Source: Hyposmocoma kahamanoa (Eukaryota; Arthropoda; Insecta; Lepidoptera; Cosmopterigidae). From it: a stretch of DNA of 64,000 nt. The DNA is taken from contig NW_020656077.1 of assembly GCF_003589595.1 (NCBI RefSeq), positions 7,870,437 through 7,934,436 on the forward strand, in the 5' to 3' direction. The translations under genes and the position numbers were made by a program. Below are positions 23,601 to 37,600 of the stretch, piece after piece. The notes beneath the pieces are model-generated. The model did no database searches and was not told the origin of the DNA. It saw only the letters and a program-made list of their open reading frames with translations. Position 1 is the stretch's first letter. Each line of letters starts with the position of its first letter.

Positions 23601-26600
23601 TTTTAGTGAAAGCATGTTTTGGTATTTCACGGTTATTTTAAAATATTTACATTCTGTTTTAAATTAAATTTTAAAACTTAGTTACATATTGATATTTAAA
23701 AAAGAGCGTAAATATTAGGGGTTAAAGTATGAAATTGCCGTTTTATTGCAATAGGTNNNNNNNNNNNNNNNNNNNNNNNNNNNNNNNNNNNNNNNNNNNN
23801 NNNNNNNNNNNNNNNNNNNNNNNNNNNNNNNNNNNNNNNNNNNNNNNNNNNNNNNNNNNNNNNNNNNNNNNNNNNNNNNNNNNNNNNNNNNNNNNNNNNN
23901 NNNNNNNNNNNNNNNNNNNNNNNNNNNNNNNNNNNNNNNNNNNNNNNNNNNNNNNNNNNNNNNNNNNNNNNNNNNNNNNNNNNNNNNNNNNNNNNNNNNN
24001 NNNNNNNNNNNNNNNNNNNNNNNNNNNNNNNNNNNNNNNNNNNNNNNNNNNNNNNNNNNNNNNNNNNNNNNNNNNNNNNNNNNNNNNNNNNNNNNNNNNN
24101 NNNNNNNNNNNNNNNNNNNNNNNNNNNNNNNNNNNNNNNNNNNNNNNNNNNNNNNNATTAGATGGCAGCAATGTATAGATAATAATGGCAACTATTTTGA
24201 TTATTAAATTTGTTAAAAATTTAAAAAATAAACAATTTAGATTTTCAGTACAAATCGGCAATTTCATACTTTAACCCCTATTATTTTAAAACAACCGCGA
24301 AAACCTAAAACGTGGCCCCCCTGAAAAATTTTTCGCAATAGCGATTTCGCCTTCTACAAATATGCTATTGTTCACGCGTGTTATAATTCTCTATATCTTG
24401 GAAATGAAACAATTTTTCCGGATTTAGATCGCGTATATTTGTTTTTAAAACAAACCAACGTTTCGGGTCCTTTACAGGTCCCATGGTCACGGTTGACTGA
24501 TTTAAATCTGGAAAAGTAGTTTCATTTCCTATGTGTAACAATCGGGAAAACCTAAAATCTCTATATCTTGTTATAAAATTAAATTTAAAATAAGTAATAA
24601 TAAGAAATTTAAATTTCTTTAAGCATAAGAAGCCCTTCACATGTCAGCGAGAAGGGATATATTTATATTTATATATATTTTTTTACAACATTATGTGACG
24701 GGACGAACAAGGCGTGCGCCTGATGGTAAGCCTATCCATAGCATTTACAGTGCCACTCAGAGCTTTATATTGCAAAGATCTGAAGGGCACTACCACTGCG
24801 CCCGTCACCCTGAGACATAAGTTGACAAGTCCAATGTGCCTGTAATTTAACCAGCACCCTTACCCTTCAAAACCGGAACACAGTAATGCTGACATTACTG
24901 CTTGGTGGCAGAAATAGGTACTTCCCTGGATGAACCCTTTCACAAGGAGCTCTACTGCTACTCACTTAGGCATAAGGTTATAATTGTTACTAACACGATA
25001 TGGAGACATTCTGAAGTAATCAATTATTATTATTATTATTATTACAGGTACGTGGCTCAAGATTTCGGTGACAAATCGTACAGCAAATTCCACGGCTACA
25101 GAGAACTAACCAGTTTCTTTTCATGGTTGGACTATTGCGATACGTTAATGAAGGTAAGATTTTACTTGTTCTGTGCCACTGTAACACTGTAGTATAGTAT
25201 ATTTTTGTTGAATTCATTTTGACTTGATAAACCACCTTAGGGAGTATTAGTGCTCTTTAACTTTAAGTCACGGCTTTCTAATTAGACCTCTGCTCTGGTC
25301 TTTTTGCTAGTTTACGTGCTGTCAATCTCTGCTAACCTCTACCATGAGTTTATAGTGATCGCGTAGAATGCTTCTTCACAGTCACAAATTGTACATTGTG
25401 TATTTTAATATATAAGAAAAATTTTGAAGCTGCAACTGTCTGATAATAGCTTTTAAAAACGTTTTTGTTTCACAATAATTTGAAGCCTCGTAACCAATAA
25501 ATTTAGTATATCAACCGGAGTCTTATTTTAGAAGCGTACACATTGGCCACACACATTGGTACACACTTGCACCTATGTGATTGCACGTGTTAGAAGATCC
25601 CGGAGTTATTACTAAAGTACTAAACTCTATTATAAAGGGAAGTCAATTATCTAAAGAATTCAAAAGCAGAGTTATAGTAAACCAAGTTTTATTTTAATAT
25701 AGGGTAAAACAAAATGTCAATTAACAGTATAACAGTAAACCTAAGTAATTAAAACCAGAATCACTACCAGAAACATAATTCAGTTTTAATCAATTATGCC
25801 AGCATGAAACTAACAAAAAAAAAATGTTACAAGTGATTTAAAAATAACAGGATAGGCAAATGAAACTAATAGCACTATTCCTTCAACTCAAGGATTAGTT
25901 TTAAGCACTGACATGTTTTAAGGTGCTAGTTAATACAAAATTATAGCAAAATGCTAAAAAAAACTAATTAAAATGGACGAGTGAAAACAATAAGTATTTA
26001 TAACGGATTTCATACGTTTAGGTACTGAATCTATACCAAAGCCTAGGGACATTGGTCCTATTTACACAACACAATTACACAGTAGCAAAGCAGTAAAACT
26101 AGTTACAAAAAAGGTACTTAACTTTTCCTGGTTCAGGGTTCGGCACTTTTTATAATGAGCCACCCCAGCCTTACATTCCTTTTTATACCCTTCAAAACCC
26201 CCTTTGAAAATTTACTCATACACACACTATTTTGGCCAATCACAAAACAGTAGTCGTTTACATTTGTACCGTGCTGAAGATAATTAAAACGTTTACCTAA
26301 TAAGTTGTTAAAACATATTTAAAGAATTGTAACTATTATATAAACCTCGTAAATGTTTTAATTTAGCAAATATCATCAATTTTATGTACCAAAATATCAG
26401 CCAATCACAGAGCAGTATTGTTTGACTCACTTGGTTGAACATTAATTTAAAATGTTATACATTACAAAGTTGTAAAGATAATCTTCGTGAATACTATATT
26501 TAGTATAATAATTATACAAGATTCGCAGTCGTCTAGTTTAGCTAATTATCATTAATTTTAGAAACCATAACATAATAGTCCATAAAAAGTTGAACGAAAA

Positions 26601-28607
26601 CGGAACTTTTCAAAATGCAATTGTGTAATTGTTATAGGCAAATTGTGATGTATTATTTCAAACAGTCAATTAAAATTCAAATAAGAATTATGAAACCATA
26701 ATAATGAACTGATATTATGTATTTTATAAAATTAATGTTTTACAAAATCTGTTGCAAAGCAGACTGATTTACAGAGACATCTATATTTTTTACGAGGAAC
26801 CAAGTGCCAACTTATAGATAAATTTTACGCAGAATTTGTAGATCGCGTTAATTAATGCCAAAATAAAAATGCTATCAAATGCCAAAATAAAAATGCTATC
26901 AAATGCTATCACACGCACTCTAACTTGACTATAATAGCCCCGGTGTTTTATTTGGGGCATTACAGTCAAGTTAGCTTGCTATGCCATCATACTATTTACG
27001 TGCAAGTGTGATGAAAAATATTATACATTTCACGGGGAATTTCGAACCTCGACTCCGAAAGCCCTTAGTCTTCGACTTCGGGCTTCTAATAGAGTCTCGT
27101 TCGTAATTTCTTATTTACCGCCGTTAACACAATGTACTACTTATTGTCATAACAGGAGTGTCATCCGACGATAGCGGCGCACCTGTCCCGCACATTTCGA
27201 CAGAGCTTCCTGGAGAGCGCGGCAGAGACCGGACTGACGGACGCCCACCACGCTGCTGTCGTCACGGCCGTGCTTACCAAGTGCCTCAAGGTCGTCGACT
27301 CGCCGGACCTCATCAACGGTACTTTGAACACTGATTACTAGTGATCAGAATTGAGGGAAGTTAATTTAGCTAAACTGAAGGATAACGTGGACATATTCAC
27401 CCACAAATCTCGGGACTTTTCGGCACTGATTGTATTTGAAATTTGAGTATATTGGTGACAAATTATCGTTTCCTTTTAAAAGAGAGAGATACAACCACCA
27501 ATGGCTTTGGTTGATTTCGCATAACGAACGTGAGGTGTGAAAACAAGGTTCCTAAATATTTTCGCGATGGAAAAAAAACACAAACTTACCTCAAAATTTT
27601 ACAAGAAAACCACTATATACTTATGATTTTTTAATGTCAACCGAACTAAACAGAACACGTATACTTTATACTACATGCACTTTTCAAATGGCATTCATTT
27701 CATTAATAATAAAAAAATAATTCTGAAATAAGTGTTTTGAATATGAATTCGAACTGGGGTAGTATCGAGTCTTAATTAATGTTACAAATTATTGTCTCAA
27801 AACAGAATGTTGTAGTTTTGTTTCTATAGATACTTACTTATTTAAATACTTTAGCCATTTAAAAAATAAACATGAGACAACCCTGTATATTGAAATGTTT
27901 AGACAATAAACAGTAAACAGAAATGTTGGGTGCGTTAACTTAATTCACCTGAATTAATTCACCTAGGTGCATTAAGTACACTTTTAGTAAACTTAAATCA
28001 TCTGGGTGCATTAGACAAACAGAAAAGTAAACTGTATTCACCACGATATTTGAGGACGTCAGGATTCTACTCGTTACATGGTGCAGATACGGTAACGAAA
28101 AACTTCGTGATGAAACCTACATGTCGAAGAAGGTTCACAATGCAGTCCCCAACCCGCATGGACTAGCATGGCAAGCTATGGCCTAAACCCTCGCATGAGA
28201 AGAGACTACTCAGCACTGGGCCATACAAATAGGTTGATGAGTGTTTTTGATTTAAGTTTTCTAAAAGTGTACTTAATGCATCTAGGTGAACTAATTCAGG
28301 TGAATTAAGTTAACGCATCCGAAATTGTATACGCATTGATAACGAAATGGGTATGTCCATATTAAGAAAACGTTCGTGCTTCAGGTAAATTAACTACCTC
28401 AATTTCGATAATTACTAACTATACAAATCTTGTTCTTCTTATCGTATCGACATACGCTATTATTATCGCCACACTGCCCACGTCACTACTAACCGCCTTG
28501 CTTTTGTTTTGCCAATCGGTATAAGGTAGTCTCGAATTGTTGCCCAGGGAGAGCCAGACGTTATTTTGTTATTTACACATTTATTTCAGGCCACATGACA
28601 TATTACA

Positions 28608-28653
<46 letters not shown>

Positions 28654-31600
28654 ACCTTAAGGACTAACATACATACAATATAATATGACAAACTAAACAA
28701 CTAATCTGCACGTATTCCACTTGTCGGCGACGTGTGGCGCAATCTGGTGTCAGGTAACCGGCCGCGGAATCGCCGATTCGACGCCTCCTACGTAAAGTAT
28801 CGTATGTCGAAATTGCCAAGTTTACAGGGGAGTGTTTTAAAGTTCTCCTTTTCATTCCGCAAGGCTTGTTACTCACCTAGAGTGATCATCTAATAGATCT
28901 TATAACCGATATTTAGGATTTTATGATACTCAACATGTGTAACGAGATTTGCCGAATAAAAGTGAGAAATCTAAAGTCACGTGTTATGCTTATTTCAGTG
29001 AATTCAGAACTTTAAAAGGCTCCCCGGTAAACTTGGCCATTTTGACATACGATACTTTACGTGGGAGGGGTCGATATATGACACCCTTCAGCCAAAACTC
29101 TTCCTTCATGAAGGCCGACAGATGTTCTGTCGGCACTCTCACCACAATAGAATTAAAATTTACGTTGTGGCGGGACTCCAACCGCTAGACCCTCAGGGTG
29201 TATTTGGCTTTTAGTCTGATGTGCTCCACTGTCTCCTCAGTCTACGTGGAAGTAATGTAGTCGCGACAAAAAAAAAAAAAAGGGTACTGCAGCGTCGTCG
29301 GTGTTGTAAACCGCTAATGTGCCGTGACCAGGATCACGGCAATAAAATAGGATACTTTGGTCCACATAAATTAATTCCTTAAGTAAAGTCAAAAGAAGAA
29401 GGTTGTAACAAGAAATGGATAAATAAACAGCTACAATGCTACAAAACACTCCCTACTTAAGCACTAAAAACGCGAGACAGATTTAACCCGAAAGGGCCGA
29501 GTTATACAATATTACTAGGTTAGATTAGCATTACAATCGGCATATGGTTTAGATTGAGAACTGGTAAAAGAGTCAAAATCAGATTTTAGAGATTGAGCAG
29601 TGAGTGGCGACGGAGCGAAACAAAATTAGAATGGCGAGGCAAAGGAATTAAAGAAAGATTCAAAATTTGAAAAACGTGATTTTTTACCACCTTCTCTGAT
29701 TCCTTGGTGGGATGACGATGGAAGGCGTCACATCGTCACAGGCTGCTTGTGAAATTATAGGGACATGGGACTTGGTAACATATGTCTCAGTGTGACGGGT
29801 ACAGTGGCAGTGCCCCTAAGGCAGTGCGATTAAAAACTCTTGAGTGGTTGTGGACAGGCGTGTCAGTTCCCACCAGGCGCAAGACTTCTTCGTCCCGTCA
29901 CTTGACATTCGGCATCAATGAAAAACACACATTTTAGTTCTGCAGTTTTGAATTGACGTAAAATAAAAATTTAATTTTAATAATAAAATAGGAAGTTTAA
30001 TTTTTGTTTACCAAAATCGTTTGGGATTTGAGCTAATTAATAATCAGAAATGTGTAATTTTAAGTGCACGCTGAATTGTCAGAAACTTCGTTTTCTTAGA
30101 AGATGACGAATAGACGAAAAAAACAGATACACACCATACTTCATGAGTTTTGGCCTTAAATATTGTTAAAATCAGTCAACTGGCTGATAAAAGAAAAACA
30201 TACTTAATAATAATAATATATTAGTTGAATTTTATCTTTACAAAAATCCTTGTAACTTGCACAATATCAGAAATTCAAATACAATGCGAAGAGAAAACAT
30301 CATAAGATCGTCGCTAATATTTTAAACAATAATATATAAAACAAAGTAATATTCACTAAACAAATACGACGTCCAATAAAAATTAAATGACAATTACTTT
30401 GAAAGATATTTCTCTCTAATAATTATTAATTTTTAAAATAAAAAAACATATTTCAAAAGTTCGTGGAATTACATATACCGGAAACGGCGCGAAACCGGAT
30501 TCATCCCCTAGTTTGCCATCATTAGAGGTGGAATATTTTCTTGAAATTTAAATGGGACCAATACTGGAGTATCCTCTTTCTAACAAAAAAAGAATCCTCC
30601 AAATCGGTTCACAAATGCTGTAGAAACACACATAAAGAAAAGCAGCCTAATTGAGAACCGCCTCCTTTTTTGAAGCCGGTTAAAAATTCATTATCCAATA
30701 AAATAAGTAAAGCATTTCGTAGTTTAATTTTTAGCGGTTTATTAACAAGGGCCCAAGAAAACCACAAATTGGTTTTGTATAAGTCCAAGCAGGAGCGATT
30801 CGCGCGACATCATTGTCGCTCTTATTTCATGGACATAAGGCTATTTCTGGCGTAAGACGATGCTTTGTAAGCGTGATAACCAATGGTCGGAAAAAGGTGT
30901 TCCAAATATTAAAACCACCAGATTCATTACTTTTTTCGAATTCCGAATTTCCGGAAATGGAATCTAGGAAGTGAAAGTTGGATTTTAAAGTAATTCTAGT
31001 GGTGTCATGCAATAAAATACAATAGGTAACCGAGTTTTCGTTGAAGAATGAGATAGATGAGTAGTTTTGTACGTAAGGAGTGCCTTATAACTATATTGAT
31101 GCATGTATCTAAGTGTGTGATAACTCCATTTGGTGCTAAAATGTTTTTTTCTGTGGCAGAGTTTTCCAACTGGCTGGTTGGTGAGGGTGAGGTGGCGGAG
31201 TGGCCGTTGTTACATACGCTCATCTCCAACTGCCTCACCGATAACTACGAGCTCTCCTTGGAGACCTTGCGGTTTTTCGAGGTATATGGTACCAAAATAC
31301 ACACATCAAAAGTGTCTAGGGCTCAAGGTACTATGGTTTAAGACATTTATTTCTCAAAACAGAATACAAACATTCACTGACAATGAGAAATACTAGACAA
31401 ATAAGCTTACTATAACGAAGGAGCGTCGGATACATTACATACGTATATAAGAACAAATTCGCGTTTTTACAATGCTGTTGCTTAGACTTACAATTTATGT
31501 TTTGAAATAACCATGCTAGACATACTTTCACATACATATGGATACACAGTTGTTATCAGAGTTACGATTGAAAGCGTATATTGCCTATGGTGGTGAATTA

Positions 31601-34600
31601 TATTTTATAATTTGTTGTCTTTTTGAATATTTGATTACCCTGTGTTTGAGGTTTCACCACTATGATATTCAATTGTTTTTTGTAAAATTCCTTAGACACT
31701 TAAACACTCAGAAAAAAAAATCACTTCATACACTGGAATCAATGTCTCCCGGCAAACTGTGACAGACGCTATGCCAACTAAGCAGTGGCCCTCACGAAAT
31801 TTCCCATAGCATACCGTCTGCCACGGTTTGCCGAGAGACGCTGGTTCGAGTAAAAAAAACAAATTCTAGGTGTTCGATCTTTGTTTAATAATTATAATAC
31901 CCTGTTAAAGTAAAATAAAAATATCATTATATTTTTGTTTGTTAAATTATCAAACTGACGAACAAAATCCTTGATGTTGAAAAAAATTTAGTAAAAAGGA
32001 CTTGATTTTTCAGTCATTGACAAAAACATGCTTGATTCCTAAACACTTTTGATGTGTACTGTGCGTGCAGGATGAGAAAGTCCCAGGTTCGTTTCCCGGT
32101 AGGATCAAATTGGGGAATGTACTTTTCTAAATTAGTTCTGGGTGAATCCGTTGCTATGGTACTCAATAGTACAGGGAATTCCCGTTAGTTTGAGACGAGG
32201 TAATCTGTGTGGTTGTCTGCAATTATACTCACTCAGTTTTAGCGTCCACGTTTTAGGGGACAACCCTGTGATAATAGAAAATTCAAATCAATTAATGGAA
32301 AAAAATGACAGTCGATTATTTTTTTATTTGAAAGTCCTCTCCGCTCCACTTAGACTGCTTCCACTGATGCGGAGTGGAGATTTCGAGCACTATGATTGGC
32401 CAATACACGATCCGCTTCACTCCACTCCGCCCGGCTCCGCATCAGTGGAAACGCACCCTAAGGGTGCTGGTGAAATTACAGCCACACACTTTTCAACTTG
32501 AGTCTCGGAGCTACGGGCTTAGTGGCAGTGCCTTTCAGATCTTTGCAATTTAAAGCTCTGAGTGGCACTGCAACTGTCATGAACAGGCGTGTCGCATACC
32601 ACCAGCAACATGATTTGTTTGTTCAGTCACTTGGTCTCATAATTTTTGACAACGTACTTCATGTGCCTCTATGTTAAAATTACAGACGATAATAGAAAAA
32701 GGCACGGAGCACAGCATCCACAGACTGGTGCTGTCTCGAGTCTGCTCGCGAGGTTACTTCGCGCCCCAGCCGCCGCTCGACGACGACGAAAGGGACAGAC
32801 TGAACGACATTCCGCTTTGGAGAGAGAGGGAAAGAAACAGGTCAGATGTTATGCTCATAATTACATTCACCCAAAATTATAAGTTCATCACTGTTTTAGG
32901 TTACAAGTCTATGCAAATTAAATCCTTCATTGCTTTTGATGTATCAAGTCATATACATCCTACTACTCTTTGAATTATTAAATGTATTATTTAACGAGCA
33001 ATGTTAGTGAATACCTCGCATGTGATTTGTATGTAATTTTTGAGGACGAAGATAAAAATGTAGTGTAAAATGTAGTAAACGCAATAATGTTTGTAGTTAG
33101 CATTTTAATTACTTAAATTATACCTCTTTCAGATACTATATTACTTTAATAATATATTTAAGCAAGATGTTTATAAGTTTTTCTTGAACAAAAATTAGTA
33201 AAAACGTTTTTACTCTAAGGCGACGATATACTTCTATAATAAAATTCCGATTGATATCCAAAATTTGCTATTCACGAGGCTTAAAACTATAAGTGAAACA
33301 AAAACTTTATATTAAAGAAAGGTTATTTTAGTAGCAGTAGAGCCTTGTGAAAGAGTTATCAAAAAAAAAAGTTCATATATGGAAGTATTGGCACCTTATC
33401 TATTTCTGCCGCCAATCAGTAATGTAAGCATTACTGCGTTCCGGTTTGGAAAAAATGAGGATACACACTGATTACTATATGGTGTCACAACACGGTTCCT
33501 AAAAATTTTCACTATAGAATAAAACACAAACTTACCTGGAAATTTTAAGAAAACCGCTGTATTCAACGGGTACTTTAAATATAGCAATGATATTTTTTTT
33601 ACATCAACTGAACTAAATAGAACCCTCTATTGCCAGTGGTTCAATTGTCCAGTTCAGTTGACTGAACTGATGAAATTTTCCTCATTTTAAGCTTGTTTTA
33701 TTTTCAACTGTGCAAACAAGAAAGAAATTCTTTATAGTTCAATCAACTAACTGGTCTGGACAACAGAACTAGTGTAGAGATAGGGTGGACAACTGAACTA
33801 GTGGGAACAGAGGAAATAAAAAAATCCCTACCAAACCAGGGGTAAAAGCTTGTTTTATTTTCAACTAAACAAACAAGAAAATAAATCTCATTAGTTCAGT
33901 CAACTGAACTGGGTAACTGAACTAGTGGGAATAGAGGAATAGAACGCGTATACATTTTTCAAATGGCTATAAAACCGTTCGTAAAAAAAAAATTCTGAAA
34001 TAAAGCCCTGCAGCTCGAACCAAGCAAAATGAACCGTATTAATACGGGAAAAAAAATATTTCGATCTGAGGTAGTATAGACTTAATCTATATGACGATTT
34101 AAAGTGTAATTTGCTTGATTATGGAATGAAGATTCTTTGACTTTGCAGGGAAGCTATGAAGCAGTTGCAGCATGAGGACCACGTGAACGAACAGATCACC
34201 GATATCTTGTCACAGGAGGGGCTCGACCCAAAGGAGCACTCGGACAACGCCGAGAACATCCACAGGGTCATTAACAGGTAAATAACGCACCCCTATAATA
34301 AAGTGGCAGTAGTACCATAGAACTCCTTGTGAAAGAATTCGTCCAGGGAAGTGCTGCCGCCTTACCTATTTCTGCCACCAAGTTCTGGTTTAGAAGGGTA
34401 AAGGTGCTGGTGTAATTACAGGCACATGGGACTTGTCAACTTATGTCTCAGGGTGATGGACGCAGTGGGAGTGCCCCTTAGATCTTCGCGATTTAAAGCT
34501 CTGAGTGGCACTGCAACTGTTATGAACAGGCGTCTATCTTACCATCAGGCGCACGACTTGTTAGTGACTTGTTAGTCCCGTCACTATCAAGTGAAGTTTA

Positions 34601-37600
34601 TAAAAAAATGTTAGGAATAATATATAGAATTACGATATATTTAATGTCGAAATAATATAGGAAGAATAATCTGCCAACCCTTAACTAAAACGCGGCGAAG
34701 TGAAAATATATTTTTTTGAAATATCATAAAAATCGTAACCCAATTTTAGAATATTGAAATTGTTTTATGATATTATTTTCAGCTATGCATCGTTAGGGTA
34801 ATTTTGTAAAAACCATTTATCACTTAGCCGTATTTTAACTCGTGGACGGCAGTAATAGTTGACAGTTGCGAAGTGCGCCACTCGTAGTGCGGTGACAAAC
34901 GATACATAAGTTGCAGTGGCTTGTGCCACGATTTTTTAAATCTTATTTTGTCTATTTCCGCAAAATTAGTTTTCGAATTGTGTTTAATTATATACAAACA
35001 AGTTTTTTTTTTTTCATTTTATTTATATTTAGGCAGGCATTGACTTACAAATAAATGGACGACGGGTCTAATACAAAAACCACGAAAAAAATGTCCCAAG
35101 TCAACCTATTTAAACGTAGAGACATGTCAAGGAATATGACAAATCTAAAACGTTGAATTTAAATTGTAATGCCATCGCAGTACTGTCTAATTTTGCTTGC
35201 TTCGCTGTCAGTCGAACAAACGAAGACTAAAGCGTGAATGACGCTCTGTATACGATTTTAACGCCCTATAAGTTCGGACACTTTTTAGCGCGGACCCGAT
35301 GTCCATATAATTGTAAGTCAATGTAGGCAGGTGATAAATAAAATGCCACGTTTCAACTCCCCAATGAGTGATATCATACAGGACGATATATCGCACTTGA
35401 AACCAAAAACTGCCGAAACTCAAAACTTGGTGGAATTGAGATTGATGGATCGTACTGGGAATAATACATTTATAAATCGTATTTTCCTGATTCCACAATT
35501 TTGAGCCACGACAGGAATTGATCTGTCGTTTTAATCTTATCGAAACGACGAATCGATAGTGCATATTAAGTCGTTAACAAATCACACGATTATGACGATT
35601 GATCAAAACGAAGAATTGTCGGTATATGGGCACCTAAGCCTCAACACTACTGCGCCTTATCCAATTAGAGGTGTCCCAATATGAAAATTATAGTCCGTTT
35701 CAATCCATTATACAAAAAAAACAAGTCACTGACCCGTCCGTAGACAGTTTAGTGATGGTCCATTGTTCTGCCATGCCAAATACAGATCAATTAATTAATT
35801 GCATGAATCGATTTGTTTAATTGAAGCAGTTCTTTTTCAAATATTCGTTCAAATTCTTATGTTTAGCTACTGGATAGATTGTAATTGAAATATTCCATTT
35901 GTTTTCGTATAGCACTACGAAGCCATAGATTACATACTTCTGCATTTTAAAAATAACTTCTCTTTTGGACTAACATTTTTCAAATACGACTTGAAGTTGT
36001 TATTCAATGAATATTGTTGGAAACAATGATTAGATATCAAGTCGAAATCTTGGAAATATACGTGAAAGGGTTTTTTTGTGACGATGTGACCTCCTTACAC
36101 CGTCGCTTATCACCCTTTCTACGGTTCCTGACCACTCGTTTTTAGATTGATAGTTTGCACTCTTGAAATGAAATTACTAATTAAAAATTAATCTTAATTG
36201 TACATTCAAGTCTAGTAATCTGAAATACTAAATTGTCCACTTGCTCGAATAATATGGGTACCTGAAAGCCGCAATTATGGATTTGCTTGGTATCTGAACG
36301 AAATTTAAAAAAAGACTTCATTCTCATTACATTTACAATATACTTACCGCTTGCTCAGCTCTTCTAATTCGCTTACTCACATTTTAGGCTAGAGCAACTC
36401 AAATCGCGCATAGAAGAGATTATGGCCGAGGAAATGTCACTCAAACACGCCGACTCGCCACCGCAATAACTTCCATAATCTAAGCTCAGTGTTTGTCTTT
36501 TAAGTACTCTGACATCCAGCTCGTATGAAATATAATTTAATTTTAACTTTAGCTTCTATCTAGGGACATTGCAAAGGGTATCTAACATTAATTCTATTAA
36601 ATTTATTCATTAGGATTTCTTTTCGGATATTTGGTTTTTCAACCTACTAACACTTTGAGCCCTTTACAGGCGCATGGTCACGGCTGCTGACCTGTAATGA
36701 ACTCGAAGTCTCTTTGTAAAAACAAAATACACGCGATCCGAAAAAATAGTTTAATTTCATTTGACGACCTGACGGTTTGCACTGTGGAGGTCTCGGGTTC
36801 GATTCCCGGTAGAATCAAATTGGGATATATAATTTTTCTAAAGTGGTTCTGATCTGGGTGTTCTGAGAAGTGCCCCAGAGTGAATTCCGTGATTCTGATA
36901 ATCACAGGGGAAATTTCCTGAGAACATGCAATTAGTATGGTTGTAACATTGTTATTATTTTCAACATGTAACAACCGCGAAAACGTAAAGACTGGATATT
37001 TGCAATTTAACTAAATTTTGTCATGCTAATTAACTATATCCGCGGTAAAAGGGACTATGAGACACTTAGGTTGGTAATGCATTATACCTATAGTATGAAT
37101 AATAATTAAATTTCCAATATGTAAACAAAGTAATATCACTGCCAAAGTTTGAATGCAGGTGTTGTATGCCCCATCCAACCATTTATTATACTTTTGCCAT
37201 AAGCGTGCCCATGAAGTTCCATAGTTATTGACAAGCAGTCATAGATAAAAAAATGCAATACTTCATGGACTCTGTTTTTTCTTTACTATAGTGATGCGAC
37301 GTGCTCTTTAGCTCCGATTTCGATATTTATCAAGCTGACAGATTGTGGAACTATGATTATTCAAGTTGACATTTCCGTTATATATGTTTTGGTGTCTGTC
37401 TAATAAATTCTAATGCTTTACTGTTCCGCCGACGGCACGTTACCCCATTTCGTAATATCTAATATAATGTTGAAAATGTTAATGTAAATGGATTCAAACT
37501 TTTTTTACTTTATAAACTATTGTTATTCAACGAATTCAAATTACGATTAATAAATAAAATCGATTGTTGTAAGAAATCGAATCGGTAACGCATTAGGACG

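Larger units (their letters stand above)
21643..25047 (+). other. FHIP2 intron 5
   Basis: Contains a TIR element with a 400-N gap, a repeat related to 36600-36990 (shared ACAACCGCGAAAAC and CATGGTCACGG words) and a minus copy of repeat D. The rest is featureless AT-rich sequence. Confidence 0.5.

Noticed and set aside
24902..25047. Open frame running into FHIP2 exon 6 from upstream
   Set aside because: The upstream part is a minus-strand copy of dispersed repeat D plus an ATT run. The exon starts after TTACAG.
31057..31341. Long plus-strand frame as an independent gene
   Set aside because: Only 31160-31281 is coding, as FHIP2 exon 8. The rest is intron read-through.
32142..32501. 119-codon plus-strand frame
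   Set aside because: It spans a SINE, a MITE and repeat D with no domain. No splice context.
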